The translations under genes and the position numbers were made by a program. From JBCFBK01 sp038562555 (GTDB taxonomy: Bacteria > Bacteroidota > Bacteroidia > Bacteroidales > Prolixibacteraceae), in the NCBI GenBank assembly GCA_038562555.1, contig JBCFBK010000050.1, forward strand, positions 1 to 43,337: DNA of 43,337 nucleotides, read 5' to 3'. This document shows positions 17,967 through 25,170 of the stretch, in pieces (positions within the stretch are counted from its first letter, which is position 1; each line of letters starts with the position of its first letter). The notes beneath the pieces are model-generated. The model saw nothing but the letters and a program-made list of their open reading frames with translations, was not told the origin of the DNA and ran no database searches.

Positions 17967-19283
17967 TTACATGTCTTCCATGGAGAATCCCACGTATTCC
18001 GCAGCATACTCTTTTAACTGCGACCGAAGCAGGTTTCCGGCCTTTTCCTGCAACACAGGTATTCTGATATTTTCCTTCTTGCGCTTTACTTCTGCAAACA
18101 AAACCTCCTTGTTGAAATCGTCCACGGCCACAATATCCAGTTCATTCTGGTTACCTTTCTCCCACCAGGTCCCGATATCCGAATACCGTTGCAGGTTCAC
18201 CAGCTTTTCCGTGAAATACCGCTCCAGCATCTTTCCGCTGTACGTCGGGTAATCACGTTCCACGATGCTGCGCAGGTACCCGAAGTTCCCGATCTCAACT
18301 GCACTCTGATATTTGTAAATAAAGCGGAACCAGAAATTCAGAAAATTATCCACAATCTCATACTTGATATTCCGTCCTCCCGGCTTGGAAAACATTGGCC
18401 GGACCTTCCGTATCAGGTTGAAATCATTCTCCAGCCGTTCCAGGTACCCTCCAATACTTACTTCAAGAATGGATTCAATTTCTGAACGGGATGTCTTTGA
18501 GGATGCGATAAGCGAAAGAATAGAAAAATAGGTTGCATAATCCTTTCCGAATTCTTCAATCAGTACATTGCGTCCTTCGTCAATAAACAATGAGTTTTCC
18601 CGGAATACCTCATCCAGCATTTTCCCCAGGGTAAATGCCTTTTTGCTGATCAAAAGTTCCACATATTTGGCAACCCCTCCCGTGAAAACATAAAACGCCA
18701 GTAAATCCTCCGGTTTGTACTTCGGATAATTGTCAGCCAATATCTCTTTAAGGGTATCCACATGAAAAGGTTTCAGGTGAATACGTTCTGTTGCTCTGGC
18801 AAAAAGCGGTTCCTTTGAATTCTCGAAAATATTCTTCATCAGCGAATAAATCGATCCGCATACAATCAGGTTGACTCTGCTTCGGTCCTTATAACTGTCC
18901 CATATATTTTGCATTTCACTGTAAACGGATGGATTTACGGTATAGAACTCCTGGAACTCATCTATGATCAGCGTAAAGTTTCTCGCCGCAGATAAATCCA
19001 TCAGGTATTGGAACAGGTCTTTAAACTGGGTAAACGATCCAAACAGTTTAATCTGCAACTTCCTTTCAATCTCTTCTTTAAACTCTTCGCAAATCAGAAC
19101 CTCACTTTTACGGGTTACAAACAAATAAAGGGCTGTGTCTTCATTCTCGACAGCTTTTCTTATAAGACTTGTCTTTCCGATGCGCCGACGTCCTACAACA
19201 ACAGTCATCTGTGCCTCTGTCACAGAGCGCTCTCTGATTGCCGTTAAAAACTCCAGTTCTCTTTCCCGGTTATAAAATTTCAT
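17967..19283 (-). CDS. DUF234-type AAA ATPase with PD-(D/E)XK-like C-terminal domain
   Basis: About 438 residues. A STAND/AAA-like NTPase: Walker A GRRRIGKTSL (31-40), Walker B FTLIIDEFQEF (about 98-108), arginine-rich sensor region VNLIVCGSIYSLMKNIFENS, then a winged-helix segment (TSRSEIESILEVSIGGYLERLE). The C-terminal DUF234 region has the nuclease-fold signature ELDIVAV...LFAEVK (about 383-399). Proteins of this family are scattered in bacteria and archaea, often on mobile or defence-rich DNA, and their job is not established. The start is MKFYNRERE; the frame is open 42 bases further, but that stretch is a palindrome that looks like an operator. Nearby mobile-element scraps suggest horizontal transfer. 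Confidence 0.85.
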   Translation of the reverse strand: MKFYNRERELEFLTAIRERSVTEAQMTVVVGRRRIGKTSLIRKAVENEDTALYLFVTRKSEVLICEEFKEEIERKLQIKLFGSFTQFKDLFQYLMDLSAARNFTLIIDEFQEFYTVNPSVYSEMQNIWDSYKDRSRVNLIVCGSIYSLMKNIFENSKEPLFARATERIHLKPFHVDTLKEILADNYPKYKPEDLLAFYVFTGGVAKYVELLISKKAFTLGKMLDEVFRENSLFIDEGRNVLIEEFGKDYATYFSILSLIASSKTSRSEIESILEVSIGGYLERLENDFNLIRKVRPMFSKPGGRNIKYEIVDNFLNFWFRFIYKYQSAVEIGNFGYLRSIVERDYPTYSGKMLERYFTEKLVNLQRYSDIGTWWEKGNQNELDIVAVDDFNKEVLFAEVKRKKENIRIPVLQEKAGNLLRSQLKEYAAEYVGFSMEDM

Positions 19284-19301
19284 GATACATTTTTGTTTAT
19301 T

Positions 19302-19330
19302 GCAATGCGCATTACTGTAATGCACATTGC
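19302..19330. promoter_or_regulatory. 29-bp near-perfect palindrome, putative operator
   Basis: GCAATGCGCATTAC - T - GTAATGCACATTGC: 14-base arms with one mismatch around a single central base. It lies 19-47 bases upstream of the ATPase start, just downstream of a TAnnTTTG box, so a bound dimer would block transcription initiation. It could also act as an mRNA leader hairpin. Confidence 0.65.
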
Positions 19331-19337
19331 GTTAATG

Positions 19338-19345
19338 CAAATATA
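19338..19345 (-). promoter_or_regulatory. Promoter -7 element for the DUF234 ATPase
   Basis: Minus-strand TATATTTG, an exact TAnnTTTG match, ends 7 bases before the palindrome. The predicted transcription start falls at the palindrome edge. Confidence 0.55.
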
Positions 19346-19564
19346 CTACTTTTATTCTTCTGAGGACTCTCCTGACAAATTTTGTTTACAGGCCATTTGT
19401 AAGCCCTACAGGTCAGAACCAGCTTCCATATTCTTTTTGATCCACGAATGGATCATTTGCCTGATATCCAATAGTGTATTTACACTAATAAGAAACACTG
19501 AAATAAAATTCTACTTAACTTGTGCTGTGTTTTACTATGACTAAAAAACCTTAAATCCTCAATC

Positions 19565-19726
19565 ATGGATAAACCAAATGAAAAGGAAGAACTCACCATG
19601 CAGAATGTTCCCAAAGCGGTCAATTATCTGATCAATGAAGTGGCAGAGATGCGTGTCCTGCTTGGGCATATTGAGTCCCACCTGGGCCATGAATATTCCG
19701 ACTCCCTCAGCGGGGTACTGGGCTAA
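19565..19726 (+). CDS. 53-residue protein resembling the N terminus of a mobile-element HTH/excisionase
   Basis: Reads MDKPNEKEELTMQNVPKAVN followed by YLINEVAEMRVLLGHIES and stops soon after. The phrase QNVPKAV...L...V..M..LL is what I recall at the N terminus of helix-turn-helix excisionase-like proteins on Bacteroidota integrative elements, upstream of the DNA-binding helices. Here the HTH part is missing, so this is probably a truncated remnant. It is separated by one base from the next ORF (stop TAA then ATG), is divergent from the ATPase, and lies inside the tRNA-bracketed islet. The family link is from memory only. Confidence 0.5.
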   Translation: MDKPNEKEELTMQNVPKAVNYLINEVAEMRVLLGHIESHLGHEYSDSLSGVLG

Positions 19727-19727
19727 A

Positions 19728-20231
19728 ATGAAATTCGGGAAGAAGGTTAAAGTCATTCCTCTTCCTGAAGACAAAAAAGCGAAACAGAGTACAGCACTTC
19801 ATGAAAAAGAAATAAAGGAAGAACGGATTGAAGCAGAAAAACGCCGCATTCAAAGGGAAAAAGAAGAACAGGAACGGCAAAAATTTGAAGAAAACAGGAA
19901 ATCGGAATTCAAGGCTTTTAGATCCCTGTTTTCGATGGCGGAACGGCTTCATAAAGCCAATATCCTGAGGCAATACATTGCCACTTTCGAAGAATTTGCC
20001 ACAAGTAAAGGAGAAATAGACGAAGATGTTGCCGAGGAAATCAGGTGGGCCAAAGAAAAAGCAGACTGGCTCGATCCGTTCATTTCACGGAAGGATAAAT
20101 ATCTGAACTACTATAATAAAGATGAGATAATTCAGCTGGAATGCCCTAAAAAGAACTCATGGGATTATCCGAACTACACCAGTTCTTCCGGGACTTCCTT
20201 CTGGTCAAATCCGTTCAGGAAATGGCATTAG
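19728..20231 (+). CDS. 167-residue coiled-coil protein, likely mobile-element passenger fragment
   Basis: Starts MKFGKKVKVIPLPEDKKAKQ, followed by a long charged helix (HEKEIKEERIEAEKRRIQRE and onward, about residues 20-65), then a helical segment SMAERLHKANILRQYIATFE and EIRWAKEKADWLDPFISRKD. That last pattern, a helix ending W-A-x-x-x-A-D-x-x-D-P, resembles C-terminal segments of transposon- and plasmid-carried proteins, so this may be the tail of a longer lost protein. The frame is open upstream to 19635 with no sensible sequence, and the ATG directly follows the previous stop. No signal peptide or membrane segment. Function unknown. Confidence 0.55.
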   Translation: MKFGKKVKVIPLPEDKKAKQSTALHEKEIKEERIEAEKRRIQREKEEQERQKFEENRKSEFKAFRSLFSMAERLHKANILRQYIATFEEFATSKGEIDEDVAEEIRWAKEKADWLDPFISRKDKYLNYYNKDEIIQLECPKKNSWDYPNYTSSSGTSFWSNPFRKWH

Positions 20232-20540
20232 TTTGGGTCCAGTAGGACAGAAACTCGGAACATGATTTTAAAAGATCCAAATCCGATCTGGATTTCTGAA
20301 CTTTTATAGTCATCTTATTGACAATTCTTTAAATTACTATCCATCGGATTCTTGCCGCAAATGGGTAATGCTTTTGAGACAAAGCCTCCGTCAATGTCAT
20401 CCATAAATCATTTTCCTGCCCACGAACTGAATCACAAACTATTGCAGAGATCGCCGTGAGCGAACGTAATACAAAAAATCTACTCACGGAATAGCTCACG
20501 AGTTACTTGATATGAATTGGATTATTTTGATATGAGAAAA
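20232..20540. other. Intergenic region at the right islet boundary
   Basis: No gene seen. It holds a small inverted repeat AAATCC-GATCT-GGATTT near 20280 and the sequence ACTCACGGAAT (about 20472), which also occurs beside the left repeat copy (about 5142). CATATCAAGT near 5125 recurs here inverted (ACTTGATATG, about 20505). These paired short repeats support a shared origin of the two edges. Confidence 0.5.
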
Positions 20541-20646
20541 GAACAAAAAATCCGGAAAATCAACGATTTACCGGATTTTGATTCGATTTGGTAACCTATT
20601 TTGTGGGTTGTACTGGATTCGAACCAGTGACCCCTACCCTGTCAAG
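20541..20646. repeat. Right copy of direct repeat (terminator plus tRNA-Val 3' half)
   Basis: Matches 5003-5103; see that entry. This copy continues into the complete tRNA-Val, the arrangement expected where an element inserted into or beside a tRNA gene rebuilt the gene at one end. Confidence 0.8.
20547..20579. terminator. Terminator of tRNA-Val
   Basis: Stem AAAATCCGGAAAATC / GATTTACCGGATTTT with one mismatch and an AAC loop, flanked by A and T runs so it can act on both strands. It lies 25 bases past the tRNA 3' end. Confidence 0.75.
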
Positions 20647-20678
20647 GTAATGCTCTAAACCAACTGAGCTAACAACCC
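20604..20678 (-). tRNA. tRNA-Val (GAC anticodon)
   Basis: 75 bases on the minus strand. Acceptor GGGTTGT pairs with ACAACCC, discriminator A; D-arm GCTCAGTTGGTTTAGAGC; anticodon arm TTACC-TTGACAG-GGTAG with anticodon GAC (20641-20643), reading GUC; T-arm ACTGG-TTCGAAT-CCAGT. All stems pair apart from a G-U-type wobble. CCA is not encoded. The 3' half is duplicated at 5068-5103. Confidence 0.95.
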
Positions 20679-20789
20679 TTTTGTGGCGACAAAAATACAA
20701 AAAAATCGTTCACTGCAAAATTTTCAGACGCCTTCCTTTTGCCCGGAATTAAACCGTCCGGTGTCAATAGCTTAAAACTTTGATTTTGT

Positions 20790-20797
20790 TATCTTTG
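20790..20797 (+). promoter_or_regulatory. Promoter -7 element for the membrane regulator gene
   Basis: TATCTTTG fits TAnnTTTG and lies 22 bases before the ATG at 20820. No TTTG at the ideal upstream spacing. Confidence 0.5.
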
Positions 20798-20819
20798 TTG
20801 GACAAATTTCAGATCGGAT

Positions 20820-23384
20820 ATGCTGGAAAGGCGTTTAAAATATTTGCCTGCACTATTTTTCTTACTGATTTTTGCTGCATTTCGGCTTAATGCGGCCGAG
20901 GATGCTGTGCTAAAACATTACGACGAAAGCATCTACGTTATTTCCAATTATTCAGGAACCGATGCAACTGTACATGAGCCGCGTTCGGTTCAGGAGTTAC
21001 TCGATTTGAACATTGGAGGCTTCCGGTTTTATATCGAGTGGGAGCGGCAGCAAAATCAGCTTGTGCTCATTGATTCAAGAGGGCGTACGAGCCCGTTTCT
21101 TGATCAGCTTCTGGCTATCCGGAAACAACTGGAGAACCGGCCGGAGAAAATCCTGACGCTGTTTCTCGATTTTAACGTCAATGTGAATGAACTGATCAAC
21201 CTGATCGACCAGACAGAGATGCACCCTTATTTGTTCGACTATACCGAGCACGAAGAGTGGCCCTCCCTGAAAGAGATGGTCGATTCGGGGAAACGGCTCG
21301 TTCTGTTCTGCATGCAGGATCATCGTAATAGTCCCGGTTGGTTGCATTATATCTGGGACTATGCCGTGGAACCTTACTATTCCATTCTGGAAGCTCCCGT
21401 CTTTATTGGCGAATTTTTGAAAGGAGATCCCAGAAACAGCCTGTTGATCTATAATGATTATAACCTGGGCAACAAAGCCGGACCGGATCATTCATCGTTC
21501 TTTAACAGCACGCAGAACCCGTATCTCATCGAACATATTAAGAGCGTTTGGAAAAATACCGGGAAAACGCCCAATTTTATTTTCCTGGACCGCTATGAAA
21601 GTTGGATCCTCCCCGTGCTTTACCAGTTGAGAAGCTTTAGGACCGTCAAAGGAACGGTCACGTTCAATACCAACCTGTTGAACTATGTGAGCTGGGAAGG
21701 GACCAACAGCCTGACCAGCGGTACATTCTGCTTTCCGCTCGGGCCGGGTGAAAGTATGACGCTTACACCGCGAAGTCCAGGTTACCGGTTTAAACCCGAA
21801 TCGGTAACATTTGAAGAACCGGTGCAAAACAAGATCCAGCATTTTGTGGGAACCCCCGTCGAAATTACCAGCGAACTGGAAGCACATTATAACTTTGAGA
21901 ACGGCGTACGCGACCAGAGTATGAATAATTTTCACGGAAAAGACGCCGGAGTGGAATACAGAAAAGATCCCGACCGGGATATGATCGCCTGGTTTAACGG
22001 GAAAAGTCATGTCGTTTTGCCAAAGGCCGATGAGCTGAAATTGAGGGATCATGATTTTACCGTATCAGCATGGGTGAAGATCGACCGCTATGAAGAGAAT
22101 AAAGATGATTACTGTATTTTGGGCACTCCCGGAAGTGCCTATCAGCAGAGCATTCATCTGGTAATCCGCTCAGGCAAGCCCTATTTCGGGTTTTATTCAA
22201 ACGACCTGCAGGGTAAAACAAGAATTGAGGCAGGGAAATGGTATCATCTGGTCTGGCGGTACAGCAAGCTGAACGGCGAGCAGGCAATCTATGTCGACGG
22301 ACGGCTTGACAGCCGGTCAATGGGGCATCCTTCGTACAAGGGCAGAGACAACATTTATATGGGATTGGCGGGGTATAATCCGGCATCCTTTATGATTGGT
22401 TCAATGGACGATCTGACTATCTGGTCACGTACTTTGGGTGAGGAGGAGATCTGGAGCCTCAGCAAAGAGGTGCTGGACCTGACGCCGAACAAGAATATCT
22501 TTACGCGCTATCCGCTGCTGTCAAAGGTCGGCATCATTCTGATCGCCCTTCTCATTCTTTTCTGGCTGTATAAAAAGCTTCCGCTGCGTACTTTCCGGAA
22601 GCAGAGCCTGAGTTTCGAAAAACTGAAGGAATTGCAGGACCCTGAGCTCGGACGGTACCCGGAGAAAAACTTCATTCAGTTTTTTGGCGATTTTAAGATT
22701 ATTGACCGCAACGGACAGGATATAACAGCTCAGTTTACGCCGAAAATAAAGCAGTTATTCCTGCTGATCCTGGTGTCGTCCCAACAGAATAAAAAAGGGA
22801 TATCGACCAAAGAATTGTCAGACACCCTCTGGCCGGAGTTGAGCTACCAGAACGCCAAGAACAGCCGGGGAGTAACTATCCGCAAGCTAAGAATCATCCT
22901 GGAGTCCATGGATCAGGTTGATATCATCTTTCATATCGATTACTGGACTGTCAGGTTTTCCGGGACCGTTTACTGCGATTATGTGGAATGCCTAAGGTTG
23001 TTAAATGAGACCCATGAGAATCACGAGGATTTCTATCCTGATTTTTATAAGGTGGTGAGTGCGGGAAAAGTATTCAAGGGTGAATCGCATCCCTGGCTCG
23101 ATCAGTATGTCGGGAACATCGGAAACAACATCGTCGACATCCTCATGAACTTCATCAATAAGCTGGATCCGGAGCGCGATCATGAACTGATCCTGAAACT
23201 GGCCGACCGCATTCTGGTCACCGATCCGGTTAATGACCAGGCACTGTCGTTTAAACTGAAAGCCCTGGTGCAGCAAAATAACCTGAATACCGCCAAATTT
23301 ACATACGACCGCTTTGCCGCCCTCTACCAGGAGTTATACAATGAGCCGCTCTCAATGACCTTTAACGACTTTCTTGAATCGTAA
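20820..23384 (+). CDS. Transmembrane one-component regulator: PI-PLC-like + LamG outside, SARP/BTAD-like inside
   Basis: 854 residues. Signal/anchor at 1-25; residues about 35-290 resemble a PI-PLC X-type TIM barrel (IGGFRFYIEWERQQNQLVLI, ILTLFLDFNVNVNELINLID), but the two histidines expected in catalytic PLCs are not at SIYVISNYSG or LVLIDSRGR, so it probably binds rather than cuts. About 352-550 is a LamG/concanavalin-like lectin domain (HYNFENGVRDQSMNNFHG, FTVSAWVKID, YHLVWRYS, IYVDGRL, MDDLTIWSRTLGEEEI). One membrane helix at about 568-586. The cytoplasmic part has an OmpR/SARP-like winged helix (about 618-715, FTPKIKQLFLLILVSS, ISTKELSDTLWPE, NSRGVTIRKLR) and a helical BTAD-like tail. 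It likely senses a periplasmic ligand and acts directly on DNA, perhaps on the two genes downstream. Domain names come from pattern reading. Confidence 0.75.
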   Translation: MLERRLKYLPALFFLLIFAAFRLNAAEDAVLKHYDESIYVISNYSGTDATVHEPRSVQELLDLNIGGFRFYIEWERQQNQLVLIDSRGRTSPFLDQLLAIRKQLENRPEKILTLFLDFNVNVNELINLIDQTEMHPYLFDYTEHEEWPSLKEMVDSGKRLVLFCMQDHRNSPGWLHYIWDYAVEPYYSILEAPVFIGEFLKGDPRNSLLIYNDYNLGNKAGPDHSSFFNSTQNPYLIEHIKSVWKNTGKTPNFIFLDRYESWILPVLYQLRSFRTVKGTVTFNTNLLNYVSWEGTNSLTSGTFCFPLGPGESMTLTPRSPGYRFKPESVTFEEPVQNKIQHFVGTPVEITSELEAHYNFENGVRDQSMNNFHGKDAGVEYRKDPDRDMIAWFNGKSHVVLPKADELKLRDHDFTVSAWVKIDRYEENKDDYCILGTPGSAYQQSIHLVIRSGKPYFGFYSNDLQGKTRIEAGKWYHLVWRYSKLNGEQAIYVDGRLDSRSMGHPSYKGRDNIYMGLAGYNPASFMIGSMDDLTIWSRTLGEEEIWSLSKEVLDLTPNKNIFTRYPLLSKVGIILIALLILFWLYKKLPLRTFRKQSLSFEKLKELQDPELGRYPEKNFIQFFGDFKIIDRNGQDITAQFTPKIKQLFLLILVSSQQNKKGISTKELSDTLWPELSYQNAKNSRGVTIRKLRIILESMDQVDIIFHIDYWTVRFSGTVYCDYVECLRLLNETHENHEDFYPDFYKVVSAGKVFKGESHPWLDQYVGNIGNNIVDILMNFINKLDPERDHELILKLADRILVTDPVNDQALSFKLKALVQQNNLNTAKFTYDRFAALYQELYNEPLSMTFNDFLES

Positions 23385-23585
23385 AAATGCCGTGATGGGT
23401 TAATTTTTTTATCATCGCTTAACCTGCTTTAAGATTGAATTTTGCGTCTCTCCCATTCGGGGCCATGAGTGAAAATTAATCTGTAATTAACCCACAGGTA
23501 ATTCAGGCCTAAGCTCTTTTTAACAGCTGACTAACTGCTGTTGGTTAGCTTTACGGGAACTTAAATAAAATCAATAAAGCGAGCC

Positions 23586-25124
23586 GTGAAGAGCATCAGA
23601 AGATTTAAGCTGAATAATCCGTTTAAGGGGAGCCGGGCATGGTTGTGGTTTATCCTGCTGGGGGTACTTGCCTGCATTTTTATAGCAACAGCGGGTAACG
23701 AGATGATGGCATACACGTCAACTGACGAATACTGCATGTCGTGCCACATTCATCCACATGCCGATCAGAGCTGGAAGCTATCTTCGCATTACGACAACGG
23801 TTCAGGAGTGATCACACATTGCGTGGAGTGTCATTTGCCTCCCAAAGGTCACGGGCATCTGCCTGCAAAAATCAAACATGGATTTAAGGATGTTTACGGG
23901 ATGATCTTCAAGGATTCGGCCGGGATTAACTGGGAAGAAAAACGTAAAGTTGAAAATGCGCAGCATTTCGTCTACCAGGAATCCTGTTTAAAGTGCCATG
24001 GCAATTTATTCCCTTCCACATTGTCACCCGAAGGCGATGACGCCCATCTCTACTTTCTGACGAGCAAGGAAGAACTGAGTTGCATCAACTGTCATTTGCA
24101 CGTAGGGCATTTTGATCCCAATGCAAAACATGAACATAACCTGGATTTTGGCGGCAATACCATTGTGAAAGAAATTTATCAGGAAGCCACACCGGTTACC
24201 GCGTTTGAGAATTATACCGAACGCGTTCCGGGCACCGATGTATCGTTTGAAATGGTTGCCATTCCCGGGGGGACATTTCAAATGGGAAGTCCTGAAAATG
24301 AAGCCTTCCGTGGTGATGACGAAGGTCCTGTGCATAAAGTAAAAGTGAACGGGTTTTTCATGGCGAAGGCTGAGGTAAGCTGGGATGAATACCTGGCATT
24401 CTTTCAGGCGACCTCATCGCAGGGAAGGAAGGAATCGGCCGAAACAAATGAGGAGGTCGACGGGATAACCGGACCCACGCCGCCCTGGGGTGCTCCTGAC
24501 CAGGGATGGGGAAAGGGAGAGCGTCCGGCCATAACCATGACCTGGCATGCCGCCAATGTTTATTGTAAATGGCTTTCAGAAACGACCGGAAAAAAATACC
24601 GGCTTCCCACCGAAGCGGAATGGGAGTACGCCTGCCGCGGAGGAACGCAGACTCCCTATCCGTTTGAGGGGAGTCCGAAAGATTATAGCTCCAAAGGACT
24701 TGTCCGGAAGATCTTCAGTCCCGACACCACCATCATAAACTCGTACGTGGTGTATGAGCAGAATAGCGGCGGCAGGACGAAAGAGCCTCGTGATGTCAAA
24801 GCAAATCCTTTTGGACTGAAGAATATGCTGGGTAACGTGGCAGAATTCTGCAGCGACCGGTACAGTCCGCAAACCTATGCGGGCTACAAGGGTGAACTTA
24901 CGACAGATCCCCGCGGGCCCAAAAAAGGGAGTGAACATGTGATCCGGGGCGGATCGTTCAAGAGCGACGCCAGTGATGTCCGGAGCGCCGCACGCGATTT
25001 TACCAGGACCAGTGAATGGCTGATGACCGATCCGCAGATGCCGAAATCGATCTGGTGGTATTCGGACGTGTTGGATGTCGGCTTCCGGGTTGTCTGCGAA
25101 GCGGATAGTCTGCAGACAAGATAA
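23586..25124 (+). CDS. Tetraheme NapC/NrfH-type cytochrome c fused to FGE-sulfatase-like domain
   Basis: 512 residues from a GTG start; no ATG is available before the membrane helix. Residues about 19-38 are an N-terminal membrane anchor, followed by four CxxCH heme sites: C50-H54, C79-H83, C134-H138 and C166-H170, in a NapC/NirT/NrfH layout (quinol-oxidising electron donors). From about 222 to 506 is a formylglycine-generating-enzyme-like (SUMF1) domain: MVAIPGGTFQMGSPENE, YRLPTEAEWEYACRGG, GNVAEFCSDRY, HVIRGGSFKSD and VGFRVVCE. The Cys pair that binds copper in true FGE is not at the RGGSF segment, so FGly formation is unlikely. The joined domains suggest quinol-derived electrons delivered to a periplasmic partner. 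It follows the membrane regulator by about 200 bases and precedes an exported oxidoreductase. Confidence 0.85.
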   Translation: MKSIRRFKLNNPFKGSRAWLWFILLGVLACIFIATAGNEMMAYTSTDEYCMSCHIHPHADQSWKLSSHYDNGSGVITHCVECHLPPKGHGHLPAKIKHGFKDVYGMIFKDSAGINWEEKRKVENAQHFVYQESCLKCHGNLFPSTLSPEGDDAHLYFLTSKEELSCINCHLHVGHFDPNAKHEHNLDFGGNTIVKEIYQEATPVTAFENYTERVPGTDVSFEMVAIPGGTFQMGSPENEAFRGDDEGPVHKVKVNGFFMAKAEVSWDEYLAFFQATSSQGRKESAETNEEVDGITGPTPPWGAPDQGWGKGERPAITMTWHAANVYCKWLSETTGKKYRLPTEAEWEYACRGGTQTPYPFEGSPKDYSSKGLVRKIFSPDTTIINSYVVYEQNSGGRTKEPRDVKANPFGLKNMLGNVAEFCSDRYSPQTYAGYKGELTTDPRGPKKGSEHVIRGGSFKSDASDVRSAARDFTRTSEWLMTDPQMPKSIWWYSDVLDVGFRVVCEADSLQTR

Positions 25125-25170
25125 AAAGACAAAAGGCAGAAAGAACACAAGAAGACAAAAGATAGTAAAG

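Noticed and set aside
5003..20680. Complete integrative element with integrase
   Set aside because: No tyrosine or serine recombinase, relaxase or transposase is readable between the repeats; only fragments remain.
21492..22052. 186-codon frame antisense to the membrane regulator
   Set aside because: No recognisable domain and it lies wholly inside a clear sense gene.
25075..25170. Longer N terminus for the Gfo/Idh/MocA protein
   Set aside because: It overlaps the preceding gene and would place 32 charged residues before the Tat motif; the ATG at 25171 fits the signal peptide.
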